Virus record (IMG/VR): IMGVR_UViG_3300022926_000043
Span: 1 to 39,679 of that record
Direction: 5' to 3' (one strand)
DNA length: 39,679 nucleotides
Origin: a virus
Shown here: one piece after another, positions 15,821-23,341 of the stretch
How the letters are laid out: each line of letters opens with the position of its first letter
How positions within the stretch are numbered: position 1 is the stretch's first letter
Notes under the pieces: model-generated
Told to the model about the DNA's origin: nothing
Database searches by the model: none
Seen by the model: the letters and a program-made list of their open reading frames with translations, nothing else
Position numbers and translations under genes: made by a program

Positions 15821-15905
15821 GAGCAGAGAAGGTGAACTTGAACAATCATTGTTTGAGTCTCCTCTGTGAGAAAATTTAGAACTGCAAGTTCCAACCAATC
15901 TGCTC
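15821..15905 (+). ncRNA. Candidate structured RNA, about 85 nt, between late promoter and uvsY
   Basis: GAGCAGA (15821-15827) pairs perfectly with TCTGCTC (15899-15905). Inside it GGT (15831-15833) pairs with ACC (15894-15896), and GAACTTG (15834-15840) pairs perfectly with CAAGTTC (15885-15891). The enclosed part holds hairpins AACAA-TCA-TTGTT (15841-15853) and TCTC-CTCTGT-GAGA (15858-15871), giving a three-way junction. A T-rich tract follows the closing stem. It starts at the predicted late start site. No known RNA family is recognised; it could also be a 5' leader of uvsY or a transcript-end structure. Confidence 0.55.
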
Positions 15906-15933
15906 ACTTTTATTATTAGGATGTGAATATAGA

Positions 15934-16362
15934 ATGAATTTAGAAGAACTCCAAAAAGAGGCTGAGAAGGATAGTCAAATTGACGATCTTGCCCTCGACA
16001 TAGAATCCCTCAAAATCCCCAATCTAAAAAGTAAGTGGTTGAGATACCATAGTCACTGGTCACTTCTTGTTAAGAAAACAAAAGGTGATTTCAATGTTCT
16101 GAAACTTAAAAAGACAGAATACTATGGTGGTAAGGCCACTGCTGAAGTTTACAGAGACAATCCATTTGACCATAAAGTATTGAAGGCTGATATTCCTTTA
16201 TACTTGGATGGTGATGAAGATATGAACAATCTTAAAAACAAGATTGCATATTACGAACAGTGTGTTTATGTATGTACAGAGGTTATTACTGAACTTACAT
16301 GGAGACACCAGAATATCAAAAACTCTATTGATTGGAAGAGATTTACAGAGGGAACTCTCTAA
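15934..16362 (+). CDS. uvsY: Recombination mediator UvsY
   Basis: 142 residues (T4 UvsY: 137). The N-terminus MNLEELQKEAEKDSQIDD parallels T4 MRLEDLQEELKKDVFID. SKWLRYHSHW and the K-rich LKLKKTEYYGG segment align with T4 SKWLNKHS and LKARLDYYSG. UvsY loads UvsX recombinase onto gp32-covered single-stranded DNA. AGGA lies about 11 bases upstream, and the stop overlaps the next start (TAATG). Placement just before an oxygenase and uvsW is seen in marine T4-like phages. Confidence 0.9.
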   Translation: MNLEELQKEAEKDSQIDDLALDIESLKIPNLKSKWLRYHSHWSLLVKKTKGDFNVLKLKKTEYYGGKATAEVYRDNPFDHKVLKADIPLYLDGDEDMNNLKNKIAYYEQCVYVCTEVITELTWRHQNIKNSIDWKRFTEGTL

Positions 16363-16916
16363 TGCGTTATGGTAAAATTTATACCACAGTTGATGTTAAT
16401 AAAAATCTCATTGATGCGGCTTTAAACACTGTAAATCGTTCAGAGTTAGAAACTTCCAGAATAGAAAACACCAGTTCCTTTAGTTCCAGAGAATCTAAGA
16501 ATTTTTGGATAAAGGATACTCGTGTCTTACAGATGTTCTTAAATTTTACCAATACTATCAATAAGAATGTTGGGTGGGATTATCATATAGATACGATAGA
16601 ACCACTACAATATACAGAATACAGTTCAGATGTAAAAGGACATTATGATTGGCATTCTGATCAACACCCACAACCTTATAGTGACAACAGAGTTAGAAAG
16701 ATTAGTTTTTCTATTCTATTGAGTGATGACTATACTGGTGGAGAGTTTGATATAGAAACAGGAAACCCAAATATGAAAGACAGAATTGAAACGATCAACT
16801 TACCAAAGTATCGTGCAGTCTTTTTTCAATCAGAATTCTTTCATAGAGTTCGTCCAGTAAATACTGGACTAAGAAAAAGTCTAGTTGGGTGGATATTAGG
16901 GCCTAGGTTTAAATGA
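16362..16916 (+). CDS. 2-oxoglutarate/Fe(II)-dependent oxygenase
   Basis: 184 residues from the TAATG start; an in-frame ATG at 16332 lies inside uvsY. The iron ligands are visible as HSD (H98, D100) and the distal H161 in FFHRVRPV, with R171 in LRKSLVGW placed to bind 2-oxoglutarate. The core resembles prolyl-4-hydroxylase/PiuC-type double-stranded beta-helix enzymes (GGEFDIE, then AVFFQS). Such genes are frequent between uvsY and uvsW in marine T4-like phages. The substrate is unknown; hydroxylation of a host or phage protein, or of a nucleic acid, is possible. All ligands are present, so it is probably active. Confidence 0.88.
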   Translation: MRYGKIYTTVDVNKNLIDAALNTVNRSELETSRIENTSSFSSRESKNFWIKDTRVLQMFLNFTNTINKNVGWDYHIDTIEPLQYTEYSSDVKGHYDWHSDQHPQPYSDNRVRKISFSILLSDDYTGGEFDIETGNPNMKDRIETINLPKYRAVFFQSEFFHRVRPVNTGLRKSLVGWILGPRFK

Positions 16917-18388
16917 CAAAAATTACAAAGAAGAATGACGTATTTCTTCAAGTAAACACAGAACCATCAGTTGCAAGAGCCTTGGCAGACTTTTTTACAT
17001 TTGAAGTGCCAGGCGCTAAGTTTATGCCTGCCTATCGAAATCGTATTTGGGATGGAAAGATTCGGTTATTCTCCCCAGCAACAGGGGAGTTGTATGTAGG
17101 ACTTCTTCCTTATTTGGAAAAGTACCTAAAAGATTATGAAGAAAATTACACAATAAGTGAGGATTTGCAAGATGAAAAAAGAATTGAAAGAGAAGTATTG
17201 GATGGATTCATTAGAGGACTTAGACTTCGATCTAGGGGAAAGTCTATACGACCTCGTGATTATCAAGTTGACGCAGTGGAGTATGGTATTAGAAAACATA
17301 GGGCTCTTCTTCTTAGTCCTACTGCTTCTGGTAAGTCGCTCATTATCTATATAATTGTAAGGTACTACGAACTTCTTCTTAAAGAACAAGAAAACGATAA
17401 GATATTAATACTTGTTCCCACAACATCTTTGGTTGAACAAATGTATTCTGATTTTATAGATTATGGATGGTTGGATGCGTATCTACAACGTGTATACAGT
17501 GGACACGATAGAAATGTTTCAAAGAGAGTAGTCATCTCTACATGGCAGTCTTTATATAAAATGCCTACAAAATACTTTGAACAATTTGGTTGTGTGATTG
17601 GTGATGAAGCCCATTTATTTAAAGCAAAGTCACTTACATCTATTTTGACTAAACTTCATATGTGCAAGTATCGTTTTGGATTGACAGGAACACTAGACGG
17701 AATGCAAACCCATCGTTTGGTTCTAGAAGGTTTGTTTGGTGCTTTAAATAAAGTTATAACCACAAAAGAACTAATTGATAAGAAAACCCTATCCGATTTT
17801 AGAATTAGAGCTTTGGTTCTGACATATCCAGAATCAGAGTGTAAACTTGTGAAGGATATGAATTATCAGGATGAAATAGATTATATTGTCACCCTACCAA
17901 AAAGAAATGAATTCATTCGTGACTTGACATTACAACTAAAAGGTAATACACTAGTGTTGTTTCAGTTTGTTGAGAAACATGGTAGTGTTTTACACGACAT
18001 GATTAAAAACTCTACAGACAGAAGAGTTTTCTATGTATTTGGTGGCACAGACACACAAACAAGGGAAGATATTCGTGCAATCACAGAGAACGAAAAAGAT
18101 GCAATCATTGTGGCCTCGTATGGTACTTTTTCTACTGGTATCAATATTCGCAACCTACACAATATTATATTCTCATCACCAAGTAAATCAAGAATCAGAA
18201 CTTTGCAGTCAATCGGAAGAGGGTTGCGAAAAAGTGAGGGCAAAACTACCGCCACTCTCTTCGATATCAGTGACGATTTTACCTACAAGTCCAAACGGAA
18301 CTTTACAATAAATCATTTTATGGAACGCATAAATATATACAATGAAGAACAGTTTGATTATGAAATCAAAAGGATTAAAATGAAATGA
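16913..18388 (+). CDS. uvsW: RNA-DNA and DNA helicase UvsW
   Basis: 491 residues (T4 UvsW about 500). It is a superfamily 2 helicase with RDYQ Q-motif (115-118), Walker A SPTASGKS (135-142), DEAH box (231-234), motif III TGT (258-260) and motif VI QSIGRGLRK near the C-terminus. An N-terminal domain of about 100 residues, including YRNRIWDGKIRLF, is the nucleic-acid-binding part typical of UvsW. It unwinds R-loops and branched DNA and helps switch replication from origin-dependent to recombination-dependent. The start overlaps the oxygenase stop by four bases. Confidence 0.95.
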   Translation: MTKITKKNDVFLQVNTEPSVARALADFFTFEVPGAKFMPAYRNRIWDGKIRLFSPATGELYVGLLPYLEKYLKDYEENYTISEDLQDEKRIEREVLDGFIRGLRLRSRGKSIRPRDYQVDAVEYGIRKHRALLLSPTASGKSLIIYIIVRYYELLLKEQENDKILILVPTTSLVEQMYSDFIDYGWLDAYLQRVYSGHDRNVSKRVVISTWQSLYKMPTKYFEQFGCVIGDEAHLFKAKSLTSILTKLHMCKYRFGLTGTLDGMQTHRLVLEGLFGALNKVITTKELIDKKTLSDFRIRALVLTYPESECKLVKDMNYQDEIDYIVTLPKRNEFIRDLTLQLKGNTLVLFQFVEKHGSVLHDMIKNSTDRRVFYVFGGTDTQTREDIRAITENEKDAIIVASYGTFSTGINIRNLHNIIFSSPSKSRIRTLQSIGRGLRKSEGKTTATLFDISDDFTYKSKRNFTINHFMERINIYNEEQFDYEIKRIKMK

Positions 18389-18771
18389 CCAATGTAAAGA
18401 TATTAAAGCTTTCAAGTGGTGAAGAAGTTATATGCAATATTAACACTAATAGTAAAGAACACATTAGTATTACTAGGCCCATGAAACTCAATGCCTATCC
18501 TAAACTAACAAAGAATGGATCACTTGAGGAGGCCTTATCATTACAAAAATGGATACACTTTTCTGAAACCGATACATATGATGTGCCGAAATCTCAAATT
18601 ATTGTTGTAACCCAAGCCTCCTATGGTTTGTCTAAGTTTTATGAATTTTGTATTACTAAAGTAAGGATGGAAGAAGAAGATGTGGAACTTCCATCTGATG
18701 AAGAATTACAGGCGATTGAAGAAGAAGATCTCTTTGAGGACTTTTATGTACCATCTAATACAGTACATTAA
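18385..18771 (+). CDS. Small protein with Sm-like N-terminal domain
   Basis: 128 residues beginning in an ATGA overlap with uvsW. The first part, VKILKLSSGEEVICNINTNS then ISITRPMKL, has the strand-turn-strand pattern of Sm/LSm folds (L-x-x-G-E-E-V-x-x-x-V/I). The C-terminal third is strongly acidic (EEEDVELPSDEELQAIEEED), which could mimic nucleic acid or modulate binding. The gene at 32718-33014 shows a comparable N-terminal pattern. An RNA-binding role is an inference from this pattern; no catalytic motif is seen and the family is not firmly recognised. Confidence 0.55.
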   Translation: MTNVKILKLSSGEEVICNINTNSKEHISITRPMKLNAYPKLTKNGSLEEALSLQKWIHFSETDTYDVPKSQIIVVTQASYGLSKFYEFCITKVRMEEEDVELPSDEELQAIEEEDLFEDFYVPSNTVH

Positions 18772-18798
18772 TATCTATTCTTCAAACCCAGCATAGTT

Positions 18799-18827
18799 AA
18801 TATACCACCCTGTCAAGAGATTGTCAA
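18799..18827 (-). promoter_or_regulatory. Reverse-strand sigma-70 promoter (TTGACA, 17 bp, TATATT)
   Basis: Read on the minus strand: TTGACA at 18827-18822, a 17-base spacer, and TATATT at 18804-18799. Transcription would run leftward from about 18792 into the antisense strand of the Sm-like gene and uvsW. No credible gene lies in that direction, so an antisense transcript is the likely product. It is divergent from the gp55 promoter 25 bases away. Confidence 0.6.
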
Positions 18828-18852
18828 CAAGTTTTTGAAATTAAATTTTCTA

Positions 18853-18880
18853 TTGACATTTCGTACATATTGTGTATAAT
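18853..18880 (+). promoter_or_regulatory. Early promoter for gp55 (TTGACA, 16 bp, TATAAT)
   Basis: Both hexamers match the sigma-70 consensus exactly, with a 16-base spacer, 26 bases before the gp55 start codon. It opens the rightward early/middle gene block. The 135-base gap before gp55 holds this promoter and the divergent one at 18799-18827; no terminator was seen in it. Confidence 0.88.
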
Positions 18881-18906
18881 GGGTAGTACAAACAAGTGGA
18901 GTTATT

Positions 18907-19467
18907 ATGGCTAAAAAAACAAAGGGTGTGCATTACGTCAACAACGCACAGTTCCTAGAAGCAATGAAAGAGTGGAAACAACAGTGCAAGGAAGCAGAAG
19001 AACTTGGTGAACCACAACCACCAGTTACCAATTATATTGGTGAATGTTTTCTAAAGATTGCCAACCACCTTTCCTATCGACCTAATTTTATCAATTACAC
19101 ATACAGAGAAGAAATGATTTCTGACGGTATTGAAAACTGTCTACAATACTGTAGCAACTTCAACCCAGAGAAGTCTAACAATCCCTTTGCGTATTTTACA
19201 CAAATTATCTATTATGCATTTATTCGTAGAATCCAAAAAGAAAAGAAACAACAACACGTTAAGCACAAAATTATTGAGAATATGAATGTGGACATTCTCA
19301 TGGATAGTGATGGTGATCAGTCTGTCTTTGTTGATTATTTACAGAAGAACTTTCTACCAGCTGAAGCTGTATATAAACCAAAGAAGAAGAAACCACAACC
19401 AAAAGGACTAGAACTTTTTTATAATGAAGATGGTGAAGAGATAAATGAAGATCGCACTGATTACTGA
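18907..19467 (+). CDS. 55: Late-transcription sigma factor gp55
   Basis: 186 residues (T4 gp55: 185). It binds host RNA polymerase core and, with the sliding clamp gp45 as mobile activator, recognises TATAAATA late promoters like those found in this window. The family pattern is seen in NYIGECFLKIANHLSYRPNF, then EEMISDGIENCLQYCSNF and PFAYFTQIIYYAFIRRIQKEKKQQ, a remnant of sigma region 2. It is read from a consensus early promoter, so late genes follow early expression. Its 3' end overlaps gp47 by 23 bases. Confidence 0.95.
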   Translation: MAKKTKGVHYVNNAQFLEAMKEWKQQCKEAEELGEPQPPVTNYIGECFLKIANHLSYRPNFINYTYREEMISDGIENCLQYCSNFNPEKSNNPFAYFTQIIYYAFIRRIQKEKKQQHVKHKIIENMNVDILMDSDGDQSVFVDYLQKNFLPAEAVYKPKKKKPQPKGLELFYNEDGEEINEDRTDY

Positions 19468-20521
19468 TACACATTTCGGTGCTCGCAATGATAATCTAGC
19501 TTTTAATGATTACTTCTATAAATTTTGGGAAGAAGAGTTCTTTCCTTATATAGATAAACATGACATTAAAACGGTTATCCACCTTGGCGATGTGATGGAC
19601 AGACGCAAGTATGTTTCATACAAAATTGCAAAGGATTTTCGTGAGCGCTTTATTAAACCCCTTGTGGACAGAAAACTAGATGTTCACATGATGGTAGGAA
19701 ACCATGATACCTACTATAAAAATACAAATGAGGTAAACTCTTTGTATGAACTGCTTGGTGGGCCAGGCGAGGAAAAATATCCAAATATCAAATGTTATGA
19801 TGGGCCATGTACTGAAGAGTTCGATGGTGTCGGTATTCATTTCATGCCTTGGATAAATGCAGAAAACTATGAACGTGCAATGAGAAGTATTGAAATGACT
19901 TATGCACAAATCTGTATGGGACACTTAGAACTGAATGGTTTTGAGATGCACGCTGGACATTTCTGTGAGGGTGGTTATCCAAAAGATATGTTCAGAAAGT
20001 TTGACACTGTAATGAGTGGACACTTTCACAAGAAGTCTGATGACGGCCAGGTTTACTATCTTGGCAATACCTATCAGATGACATGGAGTGACCATAACGA
20101 AACCAAAGGTTTCCATATCTTTGACACAGATACAAGGGAACTTGAATACATTCTAAATCCACATACCATATTTGAAAAGGTATATTATGATGACACCACT
20201 ATGGATTATTCTAACTTTAATGTCTTGACATTGAGGGAAAAGTTTGTTAAAATTGTGGTTGTTAATAAGAAAGATTTCTATCAGTTCGATAGGTTTATCG
20301 ACAAGGTTCTATCTGAATCTGGAGCCCATGAAATAAAAATTGTTGAGGACTTTAGTGAACTTGATGCAACAAATGTAGACGATGCAATCATTGAGAATGC
20401 AGAAGATACGATGACGTTGCTTGAGAGATACATTGATGAACTTGATGTTACTTTGGATAAGAAGAGACTCACCAGCATGATGAAGTCTCTCTATGTAGAA
20501 GCGAGTGATTTGGAACTTTGA
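19445..20521 (+). CDS. 47: Recombination nuclease subunit gp47 (Mre11/SbcD type)
   Basis: 358 residues (T4 gp47: 339). Metallophosphoesterase motifs are clear: DTHFG (D8, H10), GDVMDRR (D49), GNHD (N86, H87) and the distal GHFHKK pair. With gp46 it forms the Mre11-Rad50-like complex that resects DNA ends for UvsX-dependent recombination and degrades host DNA. The start lies 23 bases inside gp55, with GAAGAG ahead. The downstream gp46 starts in its stop codon, so the two subunits are coupled. Confidence 0.96.
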   Translation: MKIALITDTHFGARNDNLAFNDYFYKFWEEEFFPYIDKHDIKTVIHLGDVMDRRKYVSYKIAKDFRERFIKPLVDRKLDVHMMVGNHDTYYKNTNEVNSLYELLGGPGEEKYPNIKCYDGPCTEEFDGVGIHFMPWINAENYERAMRSIEMTYAQICMGHLELNGFEMHAGHFCEGGYPKDMFRKFDTVMSGHFHKKSDDGQVYYLGNTYQMTWSDHNETKGFHIFDTDTRELEYILNPHTIFEKVYYDDTTMDYSNFNVLTLREKFVKIVVVNKKDFYQFDRFIDKVLSESGAHEIKIVEDFSELDATNVDDAIIENAEDTMTLLERYIDELDVTLDKKRLTSMMKSLYVEASDLEL

Positions 20522-22227
20522 TTACTTTTAAATATGTACGTTGGAAGAACCTTCTTTCAACTGGAAACCAATTTACTGAAGTGCAGTTGGATAGAAATAC
20601 GACTACACTAATCATAGGCGAAAACGGAGCTGGTAAGTCCACAATTTTGGATGCACTCTGTTTTGGTCTGTTCAATAAACCTTTCCGTAATATCTCTAAA
20701 GGACAACTTGTAAACTCAGTCAACGGTGGTTCTGCTATGGTTGAAGTTGAGTTTACTGCTGGTAATAAAGAGGTAAAAGTTATTCGTGGCATCAAACCAA
20801 ACAAGTTTGAAGTTTGGGTTGGTGGACAAATGATTAATCAAGATGCGAATGCAAGAGATTATCAGAAACATCTAGAACAACAAATTTTGGGATTGAACTA
20901 TCGTTCTTTCACACAGGTTGTTATTCTTGGTTCTTCTACATTTGTTCCATTTATGCAGTTGTCTACCAAAGCCCGCCGTGAAGTGGTGGAAGATATCTTG
21001 GATATCAAGATTTTCTCGTTAATGAATTTTTTGTTGAAAAGTAAAACAAAGGATCTTAATGATGAAATTCGTAATGTGGAATATCAACGAGACTTGACAA
21101 AAGAAAAGATTGTTCTGCAAGAGAAATTTATTAAAGATGTAATTAACAATAAGAGTTCTATTATATCTGAAAATAAAACTAAGGTTAGTGATAATGAAAC
21201 AAACATTGCGGCAAAAGAAGAAAAAATTAAAACTCTCTCTGATGAGAAGGAAAGCTTATCTGTCGATATTGAGGAAAAGACAAGAAGAGAACAAAAACTT
21301 AAAGAACTAACAAGAACCGAATCTGCATTACAAAACAAACGAGGAGAACATGAGAAACAAATCAACTTTTTCCAGAACAACTCAGAATGCCCGACATGTG
21401 AACAGACAATCACAAATTCAACAAAGCAGACGCAGATTGATTCCAGAACAACCAAAATTGGAGAACTCACAGAAGCAATCACCCAAGTCGAATCAATGGA
21501 ACAAAAAGAACAGGATAGACTAAACACTATTTTGATTAATCTGGAAACTATTCGTCAACATGATGTGGAGATTGCAAAAATTCGTGCATCTATTAAAGAA
21601 CTTGAAACCTTTAACTCTCGTTTAAAGAAAGATATTGAAACCTATGAGTCTGGTTCTGTATCAGATGAAGATAAGACAAAGTTAGATGAACTTAAAGGTA
21701 GTCTCAAAGTTATTGAAGAACTACAAACAAAACTTAATGAAGATAAGTTCTATATTGATGTGGCTCGTAATCTTCTACAGGACAGTGGCATTAAAACAAA
21801 GATTGTAAAACAATACTTACCAATTATGAATAAGTTGGTAAATACATATCTCAGTTCAATGGATTTCTTTGTCAACTTTAATATTGATGAAAACTTTCAA
21901 GAAACAATCAAGTCTCGTTTTAGAGATGAGTTTTCTTATGCATCATTCTCAGAAGGTGAAAAGATGCGTATCGACCTTGCACTACTCTTTACATGGAGAG
22001 CTATTGCAAAAATGAAAAACTCAACGAATACAAATCTTCTTATCTTAGATGAGATTTTTGATTCGTCTTTGGATACTGCTGGTACAGATGATTTCTTAAA
22101 GATTTTGGGTACTTTTGATAAACAGAATGTATTTGTTATTTCTCATAAACAAGACATTTTGATTGACAAGTTCAGAAGTGTCATTCAGTTTAAGAAAGAA
22201 AAGAACTTTAGTCATATGGTTGTATAA
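20518..22227 (+). CDS. 46: Recombination nuclease ATPase subunit gp46 (Rad50/SbcC type)
   Basis: 569 residues (T4 gp46: 560). It begins at a TTG that overlaps the gp47 stop (TTGA); the first in-frame ATG is about 70 residues in, beyond the Walker A motif, so TTG is the only plausible start. Walker A GENGAGKST (34-42), a coiled-coil region, the zinc-hook CPTC (291-294), the ABC signature SFSEGEKMR and Walker B LLILDEIFD are all present. It works with gp47 in end resection. Complete, no missing catalytic element. Confidence 0.96.
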   Translation: MITFKYVRWKNLLSTGNQFTEVQLDRNTTTLIIGENGAGKSTILDALCFGLFNKPFRNISKGQLVNSVNGGSAMVEVEFTAGNKEVKVIRGIKPNKFEVWVGGQMINQDANARDYQKHLEQQILGLNYRSFTQVVILGSSTFVPFMQLSTKARREVVEDILDIKIFSLMNFLLKSKTKDLNDEIRNVEYQRDLTKEKIVLQEKFIKDVINNKSSIISENKTKVSDNETNIAAKEEKIKTLSDEKESLSVDIEEKTRREQKLKELTRTESALQNKRGEHEKQINFFQNNSECPTCEQTITNSTKQTQIDSRTTKIGELTEAITQVESMEQKEQDRLNTILINLETIRQHDVEIAKIRASIKELETFNSRLKKDIETYESGSVSDEDKTKLDELKGSLKVIEELQTKLNEDKFYIDVARNLLQDSGIKTKIVKQYLPIMNKLVNTYLSSMDFFVNFNIDENFQETIKSRFRDEFSYASFSEGEKMRIDLALLFTWRAIAKMKNSTNTNLLILDEIFDSSLDTAGTDDFLKILGTFDKQNVFVISHKQDILIDKFRSVIQFKKEKNFSHMVV

Positions 22228-22745
22228 TGGGTAAGCGCAGTGATTTTGAAAGAGTAGAAAGAGATTTCTATCCAACTCCATATGAAGCTGTACTTCCTCT
22301 AGTTGCACACTTGCCAGAGTGGTTCTCCTTTGTTGAACCGTGTGCTGGTGACGGTAGGTTGTACGACCATCTGGTTCTACATGGTGGTGTGTGCAATCAC
22401 CTATCTGATATAGAACCACAACGTCAAGACGTTATGTTGTTGGATGCATTTGATGTAAATGTTAAGAGTGGTTTGATTATTACAAATCCACCTTGGAATC
22501 GAAAAATACTTCATCCACTGATTGAACACTTTGCACCACAAGCTCCAACATGGTTATTGTTTGATGCAGATTGGATACATACAAAACAATCTATTCCCTA
22601 CTTGACAATGTTGAAAAAAGTTGTTAGTATAGGAAGAGTTAAATGGATTGAAGGAAGTAAGAGTGTTGGGAAAGATAACTGTTGTTGGTATCTCTTCCAT
22701 GACACAGAACAAGTAAAACCTATAGAATTTTGGGGAAGAACATGA
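22227..22745 (+). CDS. Small DNA adenine-methyltransferase-like protein
   Basis: 172 residues, starting in a TAATG overlap with gp46. It has FYPTP (14-18), a SAM-binding motif I-like EPCAGDG (37-43), an acidic residue after strand 2 (SDIEPQ, D61), and the catalytic NPPW (87-90) typical of N6-adenine or amino-methyltransferases. No separate target-recognition domain is present, as expected at this length. It may methylate phage DNA to avoid restriction, or it may act on RNA or protein; substrate is unknown. The stop overlaps the deformylase start. Confidence 0.75.
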   Translation: MGKRSDFERVERDFYPTPYEAVLPLVAHLPEWFSFVEPCAGDGRLYDHLVLHGGVCNHLSDIEPQRQDVMLLDAFDVNVKSGLIITNPPWNRKILHPLIEHFAPQAPTWLLFDADWIHTKQSIPYLTMLKKVVSIGRVKWIEGSKSVGKDNCCWYLFHDTEQVKPIEFWGRT

Positions 22746-23272
22746 TATATGAATTATTAAAGCCTACTGAAGAACTTTTGCGTGTGGAATTGCCCAATAT
22801 CACATTTGAAGAATTAAAAGAAAAATATGACTTGACACCAAGAGATTTGTATGATAATATGATAGAATCTATGCAACATCATGGGGGTATTGGTTTATCA
22901 GCGAATCAGTGTGGACTTCCCATTCGTGCATTTGTTATGATTACAGACATGGACAAAAGAGAAGGAACCATCTTCTTCAATCCTAAAATTACATGGGCAT
23001 CAGAAGAGACAGAGTATTTTGTTGAAGGGTGTTTGACATATCCTCATGTGTTCTTGAATTTGAAACGTCCTAAAGTGATTCGTTTTAGTTACTTGGATAT
23101 TGATGGGATTGAAAGAAACGCTGGATTTTCGGGTATAACTGCACGAATCTTTCAACATGAGTATGACCATATGGAAGGTAAGAACTTCACCATGTATGCA
23201 TCTAGACTGAAATTAGATATGGCATTGAAAAAAGCTAAGAAAAAAATAAAAAAAGTTTTAAAAACATCTTGA
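22742..23272 (+). CDS. def: Peptide deformylase
   Basis: 176 residues from the ATGA overlap. The three deformylase motifs are intact: GIGLSANQ (49-56; usual GxGLAAxQ), EGCLTYP (95-101, metal ligand C97; usual EGCLS) and HEYDH (139-143, usual HExDH). The enzyme removes the N-formyl group from nascent proteins at the ribosome exit. Phage deformylases in marine viruses are thought to sustain host or phage protein maturation, for example in organelle-like or photosystem proteins. The C-terminus is Lys-rich (KKAKKKIKKVLK), which might favour ribosome binding. Confidence 0.93.
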   Translation: MIYELLKPTEELLRVELPNITFEELKEKYDLTPRDLYDNMIESMQHHGGIGLSANQCGLPIRAFVMITDMDKREGTIFFNPKITWASEETEYFVEGCLTYPHVFLNLKRPKVIRFSYLDIDGIERNAGFSGITARIFQHEYDHMEGKNFTMYASRLKLDMALKKAKKKIKKVLKTS

Positions 23273-23297
23273 CTTTGTTCCTAAAACAACATATACT
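23269..23297 (+). promoter_or_regulatory. Early promoter (TTGACT, 17 bp, TATACT)
   Basis: The hexamers differ from consensus by one base each and are spaced by exactly 17 bases, 44 bases before the DUF932 gene. The -35 overlaps the deformylase stop codon. A GTTTTA/TAAAAC pair (23255-23260, 23282-23287) flanks the -35 box but is AT-rich and weak. Confidence 0.75.
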
Positions 23298-23341
23298 GTA
23301 TAGGTAAGTTAGGAAAACAACTCGTTAGGAGAGATTATATT

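Noticed and set aside
15819-15869. A 16-codon reading frame starting ATGAGC within the candidate RNA
   Set aside because: The ATG begins two bases before the predicted late start site, there is no ribosome binding site, and the stretch is fully explained by RNA stems. No homology is recognised.
15821-15905. tRNA gene suggested by the 85-nt length and perfect 7-bp closing stem
   Set aside because: The required T-arm does not form (the 17 bases before the 3' stem do not pair as 5+7+5), there is no D-loop GG, and no consistent anticodon stem. The internal 7-bp stem contradicts a cloverleaf.
18328-18335. CATAAATA inside uvsW as a late promoter for the Sm-like gene
   Set aside because: It has one mismatch, lies in coding sequence of an AT-rich genome, and the downstream gene is coupled to uvsW by overlap. 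Not enough evidence to call.
21084-21527. Long reverse-strand open frame of 147 codons inside gp46
   Set aside because: It is the shadow of the gp46 coiled coil, rich in Ser, Phe, Cys and Leu as expected for antisense of Lys/Glu-rich sequence, with no promoter or ribosome binding site.
22602-22630. TTGACA, 17 bp, TAGTAT inside the methyltransferase gene
   Set aside because: The -10 matches at only four positions and lies in coding sequence more than 100 bases before the deformylase start; treated as chance.
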